Shown one piece after another: positions 52,801-64,000 of a stretch of 64,000 bases of DNA (within the stretch, counting starts at the first letter, position 1; every line of letters begins with the position of its first letter). The notes beneath the pieces were generated by a model that had not been told where the DNA came from, ran no database searches, and was given only the letters and a program-made list of their open reading frames with translations. The stretch comes from Psococerastis gibbosa. Its lineage: Eukaryota; Arthropoda; Insecta; Psocodea; Psocidae. The position numbers and the translations under genes were made by a program. The stretch covers positions 27,368,290-27,432,289 of the forward strand of contig OZ020489.1 in assembly GCA_963971405.1 (NCBI GenBank), in the 5' to 3' direction.

Positions 52801-55800
52801 TTTCCAAGCACACATAATTTACACTATATAAAACTACATTTGGCTCTTTGATTGAAATTCGGAAAATTTGGTAACCCTATATACGATATATTGTACAATA
52901 CATACATATGCAAGCTCTATTAAGAAACTATCGCCTTTACAATGGCTGGTGATAACTAATAAGAGGCGTAACGAGTGGTCCCAGAAATTAAAAAATGTAT
53001 TCTTGGCGTGAGGCGAATGTCCCATCTCTGTTAACCGTTTGCTCTTAACAGCGCACAAGACTCAGTAAAGTATTTTATCGGATAGGATGAGAAAGGAGAA
53101 CATGCAACGCAGCGATTAAAAAAAACCTTCCACACCCAACTGCGGGGTGAGATATACGCCAAAAAAAATGCCAATATTAACCAACTCTTATTGCTGTTGG
53201 GTTTTTTTTTTATGGACATAGGCCTACTTGTAGTTGAAGTGTGGCCCATTGATGCCCTGCCAACGACCACATCAATGGAAGTGCGTCTTTATAAAAGCCC
53301 TAGTTGACTAGTTGAGGGTAATGTCTAAAAAAGCAGTGCATACGCCAAAAGAGGAAAATTTGGTGCGGTTCTGCAATAACGACATAAAAACTATATGCAG
53401 TAGCTAGCTCCTAGTGTTTATTAAGCAGCACGGAAGGTATTGCAAGATTTTTGGTTTCTTCAAATTATGAAATAAAGTTAAAAATTAACTAGCAAAAATC
53501 ACGAGCTTGAAATATACGATGCACCACAGCTCTTGCGGGCTTTACCTTATTGGGTTCTGCCGACACATGACCTTTAGCCTCTAAGTCTACCGTGTTATCA
53601 CCGTAATTAGGGGCATTGTTCTTAAATTGTCGAGCTCTAGTTCCTGTACCAGAACTATTACACTGGGACATACCTACCTGAAGGCCTCTCCTACTTTACA
53701 ACCCGGAATCTTGCTCAGATTCAACCCCAAGGTTAAAATTTAAAGTCTGAAGTCCAAATTGAGTCAGCAAGATTTTGCGTAAGGGCGGTAACAAATACCA
53801 TCAGGCAGAAAGTAACTACTAGAAAGCGACATGTCCATCAGGCGCCCCCTTTTCAATTCTCCGGTACCCAGAAATAACGCACAAAACTCGCTGCTAATTT
53901 CCACTGAAATGAGTTCAACTTCCCTTCCCCTTTGTTTTTCCTTTTTATTTGTACGTTAGTATAAGGAAATCTGTGTGATGAAATTGTGATCGAAATGATC
54001 GATTTTGAGATTCGAACGGATTTACACGTTTTGAGGTCCCAGGATCGAAATGTCTGCCTGTCGGGTCTGTCTGTAACTTGATTTTGGGCCAAACTACTCG
54101 ATACCATTTGATGAAATTCACAAGAGGTTCACAAAAATATTGTCCAGGGGTGTTTTTTTTTTTTTTTCATTTTTTGGCTAACTCAATATTCATGATAAAT
54201 GATTCAAATATTATTTTTCTGGGTTACCATTCTATCGATGCTTTCTAACTTCAGGTGCTAAATGATACCTGATTTATGTTTATAAAATGTACCTACTATT
54301 GGTAGCATGTGACATTTTTGATAGCTCTATAACAGATATTTCCCATGAACTTTGGTTTATAAAATATAAAAGGATATCGGGGTTGCCCGATTTGCATTTA
54401 GAGTGAAGTTGTGACGAACCTTTTCTGTCGTTTTGTAAAGGTCCTTTAAAGAACTTCCCACGTTTCCTCATGAATGATGCAACATCCGAGAGGAAATGAG
54501 TGGATAGCCTTAGCAACGTTAAAGTTAGTACGCTGTTTCATGGGCGTTATTGACAGAAGCTGGGGACGTGTGGTCACTGACCAGCCCAAGTAGGTCAGTT
54601 GGCTAACCAGGTACCAGGTACCAGGCACTGTGCTATAACACGGAATGACACCTGTTTTTTAAATAAGACCTGCTCGAGGAGGAAATTTAGAAAGGTAATC
54701 AGGGTTTTCCAGCTCAATTTTTCAATTGAACATTTTACAAGTAACTATGTAAGCTCAAGTCATCTAGGGCTGCCAGGAGTAGGCCAGCTGACTGATCAGG
54801 GACGTCATTTGGAGTCCCAAGGAGGAGGAGGAGGGGGGTGCAATTGACCCCATTCCCTGCGATTGGAAAAACATTGAGGAAATCATTAAAATCTTGGTTA
54901 GAAATGTACCTGATTGTCATCTTGCCTTCCCCATTGAAAAATATTGAAATGACGCAGCTGAGACTGATATTATAACCATGTAGCTGCATACAATAGTATA
55001 TTGAAGGTGCCACGACTACTAAGTATTCGTTATTTTATTAATTGGTAAATGTAACAGTGAAAAATTCTGATGAATAAAAATCAGTTTATTAGCATTTGTG
55101 ATAAAACAGGTGTAATAAACGCAAACTCACACAATCATCTCATACACAATATACCAACACATAGAAACAAATCGGTGGGCGTATAAGTAAGCCTTAGCTT
55201 GTATAATCGCCCTTAAAATAAATTTTACTAATTGTGAAATTCAACAAATATGCACCGAATATACGGGAGAGAAGATTCAGTACTATCAAAACTAAAGATT
55301 CGATCAACGATTCTTCGATCTTTTGCTGAGAAGTAGGAGAGTACAGAAGACTTATTTAAGTCAAGTCTATTTTAAGTTTCAACTGATGTTACAGTGGCTT
55401 TTAGGCATTCGAGGGAATGTACAGGAGAGAAGGCTCAGTAGTGTCCCGACTCAAGTGGATTCGAAATGTTTCGATACCAAAGATCTTTTGCGGAGACAAA
55501 TTATTGCATAAGCCACATAGGGAGAAGACGTCATGTTAATTTTAAGGTTTACATGCAGTGCTAGACATTCAAGAGTACATGGAACATAGAAACATCATTA
55601 GTGTCAAATATGCTCGAAATATTTCACTGCGAAAAGCGAATTGAAAGCATACAGGCAAGGACGTAGCAAATTGAAAGTAAAAGAGCTTCCATGGCGCAGA
55701 CCAGATCCCAATCAGAACAGAGTACAGCCTGCTTGAATGGGTGCGTTAGAAGGCAAAAAACAAGCTCAACCGAAGAAAGAAGAGATGGGCGCCGGTGAAA

Positions 55801-56050
55801 GTAGGGATAAGGTGCTCTGGCCAGCCATCCGTGGGCACAAGGCCAAGCCACTCGTGGGCAAGGGCAAGGTACCAGGAGGCATTCAGGCTAGGTCGAAGGG
55901 GCGTTTCCAACCCATCACTGTGTTTGTGAGCCTATTCAGCATTTGAGGTCGCTAACCTCGGGGAGAAAAGTTTTTGGTCTGAAACTATCAACAGCTCCCT
56001 GAATGAGTGGGAGAAAAAGGAGCAATGACGAGGGATATTTTTTTGGATAA
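49818..56050. other. Gene-free stretch, mostly unassigned
   Basis: Open frames up to 120 codons occur at 50009-50880, but none shows a domain I recognise. A GTCTGTCTGT repeat lies at 53990-54200 and possible zinc-finger relics at 55255-55580. The remainder is AT-rich without visible signal. Confidence 0.35.
55255..55580 (+). pseudogene. Possible decayed C2H2 zinc-finger sequence
   Basis: Fragments in shifting frames resemble finger/linker units: GEKAQ then C-P, SKCFDTKDLLRRQII, and a GRR...HV linker, with an earlier VYFKFQLMLQ...GNVQERR. Spacing fits two or three fingers, but key Cys and His residues are lost and frames are broken. Confidence 0.25.
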
Positions 56051-56059
56051 TAGGTTAGG

Positions 56060-56590
56060 AATTCTGCGCCTATGGGGTCTTGGATACGTAAAAATGGTAA
56101 TGCAAAGGGGAGTTTAAGGGTTCATTTGATGTGTCATTTATGAGCCTTGACCTTAAGGTAAATTAAAATATATGAAAAAACGCTAAAACGCATGGAATGT
56201 GCTATGTCATACCTCAATGAAAGCTCATTTAAAGCTTTTTCAATTGGAATTTGCTATCAATGGGTATCTCAGCAACTAGCCTCGAGGTTTCACCGCGTGC
56301 ACTTTTGACCCGCAGCAATTAACTTGAGTTCGACTCTAAGCCTTAGAGGTGCCAATTGAAAGAGCTTTAAATGAGCTTTCATTGAAGGTATAAAGTTGTA
56401 TATTCCATGCGTTTTAGCGTTTTATTATTAATGGACTGTTGCGCCTGTACCTTAAGGCCTAGACTCACAAATAGGACATTAAATAAAATGTTTTTTAAAG
56501 GGCTTTCCAATGTTTTCCATGTTAAATATTTCAAAATTCCGAAATACCGCCTAACCCCCCTTTTTAGTATGAATAATAAAATTCACCCAT
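56060..56590. repeat. Foldback element with long arms
   Basis: AAAACGCTAAAACGCATGGA through CAATGAAAGCTCATTTAAAG (left, about 56172-56250) pairs with CTTTAAATGAGCTTTCATTG through CCATGCGTTTTAGCGTTTTA (right, about 56355-56430). Weaker pairing continues outward (ACCTTAAGGT region). Confidence 0.55.
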
Positions 56591-58209
56591 AGGAAACATT
56601 GACTTCTACGTAGTTAGCAACTTTTTTACCCAATCTCAATATTCCACATGAAATGAAAGAGTGTGAGTATTATTTTGAACAGCTTGATACGTTTTTCCCC
56701 TCCGGTTGTCTTAATCTACATAAAATATTATATTTAGATTGTGCCGCCTAATTTACATGTCATTGTCATAATTAAAGCTACCCACCATGGCTCATTAGAC
56801 GTATGCCTATATATTCAAATAGGTCTAATAGTATTGTATAATAATAGATACGGATATACAATATTTCTGGTAGTGTAATAAACGGTACTCTTTGCAACAA
56901 ATGCCCCTTATAATGGGTTATGTAATCACAATGGACACCTGGACATAACCGAACTAAACCTAATACCTAATATGAGATGTGAGAGATGTCGTTCGCCCAA
57001 CATAACGAACAATTTCGAATTTACCATAATAACAGTGTAACAAAACATTTTAGCCCCGTCCGATCATATTGTCCACTACGCTACTATCCCTCACATAGCG
57101 AATAACTTATAAATAATTTAAAAATACTAGGCTAAATACAAATTTTACAGTACGGTACCACAGGACAAGCTACGGGTATAATTTTAATTTAAAAAAATAT
57201 AATAATTCTCTACAGCAAAACTATTTGACATTTATAGACAAAGTCGGAAGGACAGTTAGTGTCTAGGAATATCAAATAATAAAATAATGAAGAAACAGAG
57301 GACATGTCCCTCCTAATGAGGACGTACGGCAACCCTAAAACAAGACTTAAAGGAAACTTGGTCGATGCTACCCTTAAACCAAGGTTGCCCGTTAGCAAGG
57401 CAAGGTAAACGGTAAAATATAATTACGACACTGGCGTTAAATAGATACTCTATCTAGTCCTCTTCTTACTAATATAAATATCAGTTTGAAGTACTCCTTG
57501 AGGTGAGAAGCAAAGACGAAGCAAAGACTGGCATTAGCAGCCCAAGCACCAGGTACCAGTGCCGGAGAACTCTTGTAGATTGCACTAATTAGAGGCAAAT
57601 GAGTACCTACTTGACTCGTCTAGCCTCGTTATTGCAATGTGAAAGGATTGCAAAGGTCTTAGGTAAACAATTACGGTACCTAACTCAACATATGAAAGGA
57701 TGTTCAGGATTTATTAATACAGGGAAGTGAAGTCTGTAAGCATTTATACAATAGTACCAGGCGTTTCATCAGCAGTTATACTTACAAGACGACTTGGCAG
57801 GTTTCTACAATAGTAAAATAGTAGTTAGCCTCAGTGATGGTTTATTGGGTTTTAATCGACTGGAGCGTTAGAAATGAAATTTGAAGGGTAACATGATTGG
57901 CAGAAACCCAAGCATCAAATCTTACTCTAAAGCTGTAAAAAAGAATGGATTAACAGGAACGTTATTAAGAACTTCAGGTCATATGCAGTCATAAATCAGC
58001 ATGTAGTGGGCATCTCACTCCCGTAAAAGATTTTCTGCTAATACGGATTCTACTCTACTCGAACACCTTTGGTAGCCTACTTACAATACAGTAAATAAAA
58101 ATAAAAGATAAAGATAAAAGATAAAAGCCCCAAACCGTTGCTGGTACATGCTTCCCATTTTTACATTCTATAGCAAATCCGTCCCATTTTAACATTGGTT
58201 TTAGGCTTG

Positions 58210-58650
58210 TTAAAATCCACGACAGCCGTACGGTGCGGAGTGTTGGGCAGGTAGGAAGCGAGATGAAAACAAGATCCAAGTAGCGGAGATGCGAAAGTCG
58301 AGTGGGCTCACCCAGCAAGATTCCTGCCGAAATAAGGACATACGGGTGGAGATGAAAACTGTTGATGTCACTCAGAAAATGACAGAAAGAAGACTCGGCT
58401 GCTGGTGGGGGACACGATCAGAGGAGAGATGAAACGCCTTTATTAAAGCGTATCCAAAACATGCACTCCCAGGACATCGCCCCCGGGGAAGACAGAAGAT
58501 GGCACTCCCCAGAAAAAATGAACACGACCTGAGGACTCTCGCAATAAACAGAGTAGATACTCTTAACAAAGTCGTCAGGAAACGCCGCTGCCGTGCCGCT
58601 GGCCCTCCTTGAGGACAAAGGCGACATAGAAGTAAAGTAAAAGTAAGTGC
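58210..58650 (+). mobile_element. LINE ORF2 C-terminal remnant, longest copy
   Basis: In shifting frames reads GLTQQDSCRNKDIRVEMK, then VTQKMTERRLGWW, PGHRPRGRQK, and finally AAGPP with GQRR. The order and wording match the last hundred residues of LINE proteins. Frameshifts show it is dead. Confidence 0.7.
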
Positions 58651-59560
58651 TCGACTAATGAGCAAAGCCCTGTTGCAATACCGCATCAGGCCCATTGATT
58701 AGAATAGGCAGGGAGATGATCTTAACACCATAGCACCATGAAATTATAGTACTATTTGAAACAAAGCATTAGCATAATTACGGTTGTCCTGAAGGCGGCC
58801 CTGCTGCAGGTCGGCCTTATGTAGGCCACAAGTGAGTTAGAGGACCATGACACTACTCAATATTCTTCTATTGACTACGCATAGGCTCTGCCTTCTGCAA
58901 CGCCAAGAGCTAGGTACACCTGATTTGGATGAGACAAACTGTACTGACACTTAGGCCTGATATTACTAGTCCTTAGGCAACCCAAAGAAGTTAAAGTTGA
59001 AACGTATAAATAATTCCTCTTCCACGGCGCTACAGCTCGAGAAGAGGCCTCTCATACCACCTCTCTCTAGACAACCTAGTCCTTGGTCTTCCTCTGTCAA
59101 GCCGTCACTATCATCTTTTCAACCCATCTCTCCATTGGTTCCGTGGCCTGCCCTGCCTCCTTCTGCCCTCCGTTCTCGATCTTACGCAGCCTACTTTGGA
59201 GTATTGCAAGCCAAAGACGTAAAAGTCGAAACATATAAATAAATAAAATGATTTATTAACTAACTTAGCACAAAGTTAAGCTTTCATGAGGCAGGATTGA
59301 AACAAGAAACTGATACAGTCAATAAATAAAATTAGTAATTGATGCCAGCATCAGTATTTCTACTCGTGGGGATATTTTCGTCATCCGTTTTTAGTCTGAC
59401 TGAAACAATTTCACACCATACCTAGTATAGGCGAGCTTGACCATATATTGAAACATGAAAGTATTGTAAAGATCACTACAGAATGTGCAAAAGAAGGAAC
59501 GAAAAGACAAGGAGAGCTCAAAAAAGAATGGTAACGGAAAACTGCAGCTGTCTATCGTTC
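58651..59560. other. No gene seen
   Basis: Lies between two LINE fragments. No domain or repeat recognised. Confidence 0.3.
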
Positions 59561-59883
59561 ATTTTTGGAAATTGGAACCGTATAGTGCTATGCCCTCAGC
59601 GTCATTGACGATCTTACAGCAAAAAGGCTACAATGGATATGACATGTGCACCGGATGCCGGACTACAGACCCCCAAAGGCCGTGTGGGAAACAATCCCCC
59701 TGGGAAGAAGACCAAGAGGAAGATCTAGGTGAAGATGGGCGGACCTGTTCCAACTTCCAGGAGGACCTCCTTCGAGTTGGCGTTGAGGCAGCAGATTGGA
59801 CAGCGGCTGCTGAGGATCGACAAAGATGGAGGGAAATTGTCAGAGCGGCCAAAAGTCCCCCTGAGCTGATCGCGCCTAATTAA
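59561..59883 (+). mobile_element. LINE ORF2 C-terminal remnant with intact stop
   Basis: The end reads ADWTAAAEDRQRWREIVRAA and a short tail to a stop at 59881-59883, the conserved end of LINE reverse-transcriptase proteins. Upstream, in other frames, come HMCTGCRTTDPQRP-like and PRGRSR pieces (the GHV...RGRP region). Differs from the other fragments here, so probably another subfamily. Confidence 0.75.
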
Positions 59884-59927
59884 GTCCAGTAAGTAAGTCA
59901 TAGTGCTATGAAGAGGATAGACCGAAT

Positions 59928-60816
59928 CAGGCACGTAGCCAGGGAGGGTGCTTTGGGGGCTGAAGCCCCCTCCCCCCCCGAAATGTAAAAAAAGGGGGAA
60001 TAAAGAGATTATTATTGTAAATAAGTGAAATGAGTGTTTTGTATATATTATTATGGAGCTGATTTATCGATAGAAGTTTTTTTACATTAAATATTGTGTT
60101 TGGTAGAGATCTTACTTTTTTTATCCTTGCATTGTTCAGTTTAATGTTTCACCTGTAATTTTTTTTCTCCCTCTAAAAACACTAAAACCAGAGGCGGACG
60201 CAGTGACCGGCACTGCGGGCAATTCTCCCCCCCCCCTTTGGAAGGCAGTTATATTCTTTGCCTCTAAAATCCAAGTGCTAACTGCACTCAAAATGCGTAA
60301 AACCCCACTATTTCAGACCTATTTTTCAAATAATTTCTCCCGGGGGAAGCCCCGGGCCTCCCTTGTGCATAATTTGATTAATTCCCTGTAATATTACACC
60401 TTATTGCTCAGAAAATGAGAAAAACCCCACTATTTCAGCCCTAATTTTCAAAACTTTTCTCCCGGGGGAGACCCCCTTTATATCCTCCGAACCCTCTGGC
60501 TCATGCGCAAAGGACACTAACGTCATTAATGTAAAGGCTGTGTACGTCTATGAGAACGGCTTTCCCCATTTTATACACTTTTATGAAAATGAGTAGAGGG
60601 GCGCCAAATTATACACCGCCCCCTTCGAAAACCTATCGGTACGCTACGGACAAGTGCCTCCCCCTTTTATGAGGTCTGGGACCGCCTCTGTTTAAACTGT
60701 GTGTTTTTGCATGTAAATTCTTAAAATTTCCGGGGGGGGGGGGTGGACTCGCCGTTTTACCCCGCTTTACCCCCTGGTAGTTAGCCCCCCGAAATAAAAT
60801 CCTGGCTACGTGCTTG
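59928..60816. mobile_element. hAT-like element with 8-base duplication, containing a nested copy
   Basis: Ends CAGGCACGTAGCCAGG and CCTGGCTACGTGCTTG, flanked by GACCGAAT at 59920-59927 and 60817-60824. The middle (60189-60690) is a second element that starts CAGAGGCGGAC and ends GGGACCGCCTCTG. Confidence 0.8.
60189..60690. mobile_element. Nested hAT-like element related to 21513-21902
   Basis: Shares, in reverse, the CAAATTATACxCCGCCCCCTT, AACGGCTTTCCCCATTTTAT and CCCGGGGGAGA blocks with 21513-21902. It also has an internal duplication of the ACCCCACTATTTCAG segment (60300 and 60425). A clear target duplication is not seen. Confidence 0.65.
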
Positions 60817-61431
60817 GACCGAATACGCCAGCAGATTTGGAACACAGTAGGAGTAGATAAAGGCTCAACTACACGCGTAGTAGGTCTACGGAATAATAGT
60901 GTGCATGATCTATACAGTACAGTAGGTCAACGGAAAATATAAACAAAATCAATTTGAGAAATCACGCCTGCACGGTTACAGCGTATTGCCAATTCGGTAA
61001 TTCGCTAATTACTAAGATTTTATTAAGATTTTAATTTCAGGTCTGTTGCGTGTTTTACGTCAATGAAATTACGCATAGTAAGCCTAGACCAATTAATTAA
61101 GGACTTGCGGCAATCGAGGTGCTTCTGAAAACACCTAATAAGAATTACTATTACCTACTTCAATGATTGTGCAAGTCTTATTAGGAACGGATTGAATAAA
61201 TGCATCACGATCTAACAGCGAAGCGTAGGAAGGCCCAGGGGTCAATTTCAGTCGAATTATTGTTTGCTCAATAAACTTCCGCAAGGCCTGCAGCTAATGA
61301 TTATTTTAAAATCAAAGTGAGGCAATCTCAATGGAATTTATAACAAGCAGTAGAGTAACTCCTACTTCACAAATTTGGGGCAAATGATTCAGAAGGCTTT
61401 GTTAGTGCAAAACGTCTGTATGACTAAATGC

Positions 61432-61724
61432 CAGTGGCGGACACAGAGGGGGGGGGGGGGGTCACGACCCCCTCCAAAGTTTTAAAAAGGCGGGAACATT
61501 AAAACTGATTAATTCTTTAAAAAAATACACGTAATATAGAAAGTGTTATTGCAATACTTCTTGGAATGGTTTTGTTTCGTTCCTTATGTACCAACCAGAA
61601 TTGTTCGGAAAAACTAAATCAGTTACTTTAATCAAATACCGTATTGTGTTTATTCTCAGTATATACATGAGGTGGCATTTTGAAGGATGGCCCTCCCCAA
61701 AATAAAAAGCTGTGTCCGCCACTG
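61432..61724. mobile_element. Non-autonomous hAT-like element (293 bases)
   Basis: CAGTGGCGGACACAGAGGGG and GCTGTGTCCGCCACTG form the inverted ends, flanked by perfect CTAAATGC at 61424-61431 and 61725-61732. Includes a G run of about 14. Confidence 0.85.
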
Positions 61725-62519
61725 CTAAATGCAAATGCTGCAGGATAAGGTTGTATTGACATATTTTCTGTCCAAGGCAGGGGCAACATCCCCACAAAAT
61801 TGCGTCCTTGACCGCCCAAAAGCCTATCAAAATGCCTACAGTGCGAAATAAAAAAATATCATAGGTACTACATAAGAGCGCTACGTTTCCAGCCAAAACC
61901 AGACGAACAAAGCAGGAAGCAGGATTGAACCAGACTTCACCGGATTATTTGGATAGGTATAAATTCAGGTTGTAAGACCCAGGACATTAAGTAATAATAT
62001 GGGCTTGGATTAACACCCATGTTAGGCTAGACTACAAATTATAACCTTCAGATATGCTGATAATAGGCCTACATGTGTTTTAAAACGTGATTCAGAATGG
62101 ATTTACAGTATTCAGGTATGACAGCGGGAGCTGTGCAAACTGTATTGTACTTACCTCAGATAAAAAAGAAAAAAAATCAGCGCACTTGGGTAGATTAAAT
62201 TGAGTAGGCTCTAGTCCTCACAGTGAACTTCCATCTCGTACATATTATATGATTCCGTTTTTGTGGACTCACCGGATTTGGGAATTACTTCATTATAGCT
62301 AAGGTACTGTACAATAACTTACCTAAAACAAAATACAAAATTAAATGGTTTAGAGATAGGGTGAAGCCAGGTAATTTCTAATTTGAAATAAGATGGCAGC
62401 GGCTTCATATAATTGTTGGTCCAGTCAAGACATTGTCACCTGCCACGGCCCAGGTTTGGATCCAGATTTTCATTTTCCGCGCAACAATGCGAAGCGGTGC
62501 GGATGACTTGCTTAATTAT

Positions 62520-62889
62520 TTTGGCCCGGATTTAGGAATAGGCAGAGTAGGCAGCTGCCTAGGAGCCCCCACACGAAAGGGCCCCCACAAAATTAAAAAA
62601 AAAAAATTAAATTTAAAAATTCAAAAATACGTAAATTTCTTGCGACAAAAATAATTTTAAATTTTTATTATGGCGGGAAATTTAGTGTCGTGGCAAGTCT
62701 ATTTAAAATAAAATGAATGTAAGGACAAGTATTATGCTCTTATTTTTATTGTTCCCTCTTTTCCTAATATGCTACTATACTCTACATCTGCAGTGCAACA
62801 GTGAGGGAAAGCCAATGGAGCTGCTTCTTTTGGGAGGGTCCTCCTAGAGAACTGTGTCTAGGGGCCTCCAAAGCCTAAATCCGGCCCTG
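62520..62889. mobile_element. Decayed hAT-like element
   Basis: Right end CCTAAATCCGGCCCTG and left end TTGGCCCGGATTTAGG are inverted (CAGGGCCGGATTTAGG type). The target duplication is no longer clear. The interior is AT-rich with an A run. Confidence 0.6.
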
Positions 62890-63070
62890 ATTGTAAGAGA
62901 GGGTAGAAGGCGGCAAGGCAAGACAGGGAACCCCTGGAGGGATGTCTGGACCTCCTCGGTGTCGGTGGCCGTTTGGCATGAAAAGACAAGGGAGTGGTTG
63001 TGCGAGGCCAAAGCTCCCCTCAAGAACAATGAATGATTCCTAAAATACAGATTCTCCCCAAGGCCGTAGC

Positions 63071-63625
63071 CATTGGCGTAAATTCCCAAAATTTCTGGGG
63101 GGAGGGGGCTTTAGGACCGCAAGACTTTGATCCCCCGGAGAAAAAAAAATCGATAAATGAGCCCAAATTAGTGAGGTTTAACGCATATTATACCCTGGAA
63201 TTGATAAATGGGCCCAAATTAGTGAGGTTTTACGAATATTATACCCTGGCGAAAGGGGGGCCCGGGGGTCCCCCCCGGAGGAAAAAATTTGATGAATAGG
63301 CCCAAATTAGGAAGGTTTTACCCATTTTGCAAACAGTACAGTTGAGATTTTACAAACGAATAAGTTTACCACCGAGGGGAGCCCGGGGGTCTCCCCCGAA
63401 GAAAAATTTTGAAAAAATAGGTCTGAAATATTGGAGTTTTAAGCATTTTTAGTAATATATTTCTGTGAAAGTACTTGGTCAATATGTTGATTTTTTTCAT
63501 GTAAAATGAGCATACTAAGAATTAGTTTCCCTTTCATTATAATGGATACTATGGCTTTAGCCTCCATAACGACTTTGTCACCAGGGGGGGGGGGGGGGCT
63601 CAGGACCCCCCTATTTACGCCAATG
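63071..63625. mobile_element. hAT-like element (555 bases) with perfect 8-base duplication
   Basis: Ends CATTGGCGTAAAT and ATTTACGCCAATG, flanked by GCCGTAGC at 63063-63070 and 63626-63633. Contains two tandem-like segments (GGCCCAAATTAGTGAGGTTT repeats at about 63160-63320) and long G runs. It was itself inserted in an older repeat. Confidence 0.85.
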
Positions 63626-63633
63626 GCCGTAGC

Positions 63634-64000
63634 CAGAAATTTTTTCAGGGGGGGGTCCATTTGACGTCATTGGAGGTGTTTAAAACTCCATTCTATATAA
63701 TGTACGCTGCAAATGTTTCGGAAGGGACCAGCCCCCTAGACCCCCCTCTAGCTAAGGCCTTGATTTTCCCGCAGCCACAGCTCTTTGCTTCCTCACTAAG
63801 CTGGATTTCAGCGTTTGAGGACTTTGACTTATTGATGACTGCCTTGACTTGACCACTGCGACGTTTGCTGCAGAATCCAGGCCACGGTAAACATGCCGAG
63901 TCTTCTTTCCTTCGGACTCACCCATACCTCCTGCACCTCAGGAAACTGGGATGGTCACTGCCTCTATTGCAGTATTAATCTATTAAAATCAGAAGGTTTT
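63634..64000. other. Right edge, no gene seen
   Basis: Continues an older G-rich repeat (to about 63750), then unassigned sequence to the window end. Confidence 0.3.

Overview
The window is animal nuclear DNA, most likely from an arthropod. The reasons are spliced genes with GT-AG introns of about 80 bases to 15 kb, AT-rich gene-poor sequence, tRNA-derived SINEs, and many DNA transposons (hAT, PIF/Harbinger-like, Tc1/mariner) and LINE fragments. I see no prokaryotic gene, operon or CRISPR array. I cannot name the species.

Three protein genes can be supported. (1) PSMD11/Rpn6, a proteasome lid subunit, lies on the minus strand at 533-1609. It is the 5' coding exon; the last 60 or so residues would be on an exon left of the window. 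(2) transformer-2 (tra2), an SR-type splicing factor, lies on the plus strand at 2109-8416. It has six coding exons, is complete, and totals 268 residues. Its final coding piece is only 11 bases. The two genes start 499 bases apart and divergently. (3) A patched-domain (PTCHD3/Ptr-like) membrane protein lies on the minus strand from 48948 down to 12035. I assembled it from twelve phase-consistent exons (about 1014 residues), including a terminal exon at 12035-12267 that has no ATG and so is easy to miss. tra2 and the patched gene are convergent across 8.4-12.0 kb.

The rest of the window is intron and intergenic DNA filled with mobile-element remnants. The best-delimited are hAT-like elements with 8-base target duplications (14275-14534, 32649-33099, 59928-60816, 61432-61724, 63071-63625, 21513-21902) and foldback MITEs with TTA-type duplications (15162-15436, 42395-42930 with another nested inside, 22157-22551, 41958-42351, 49558-49817). 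There are also a Tc1-like foldback in tra2 intron 4, two SINE families, a second MITE family, and at least six LINE reverse-transcriptase tail fragments. From 49 kb to the right end I find no host gene.

The most interesting points are in and around the patched gene: the cryptic last exon that gives an alternative Arg/Ser-rich tail, a partial tandem duplication of the exon carrying the GIGIDD motif, and a foldback insertion exactly at an exon/intron border that duplicated the 5' splice site. For tra2, the 11-base last coding exon and the read-through alternative suggest intron-retention control. I do not see a wholly new biological system.
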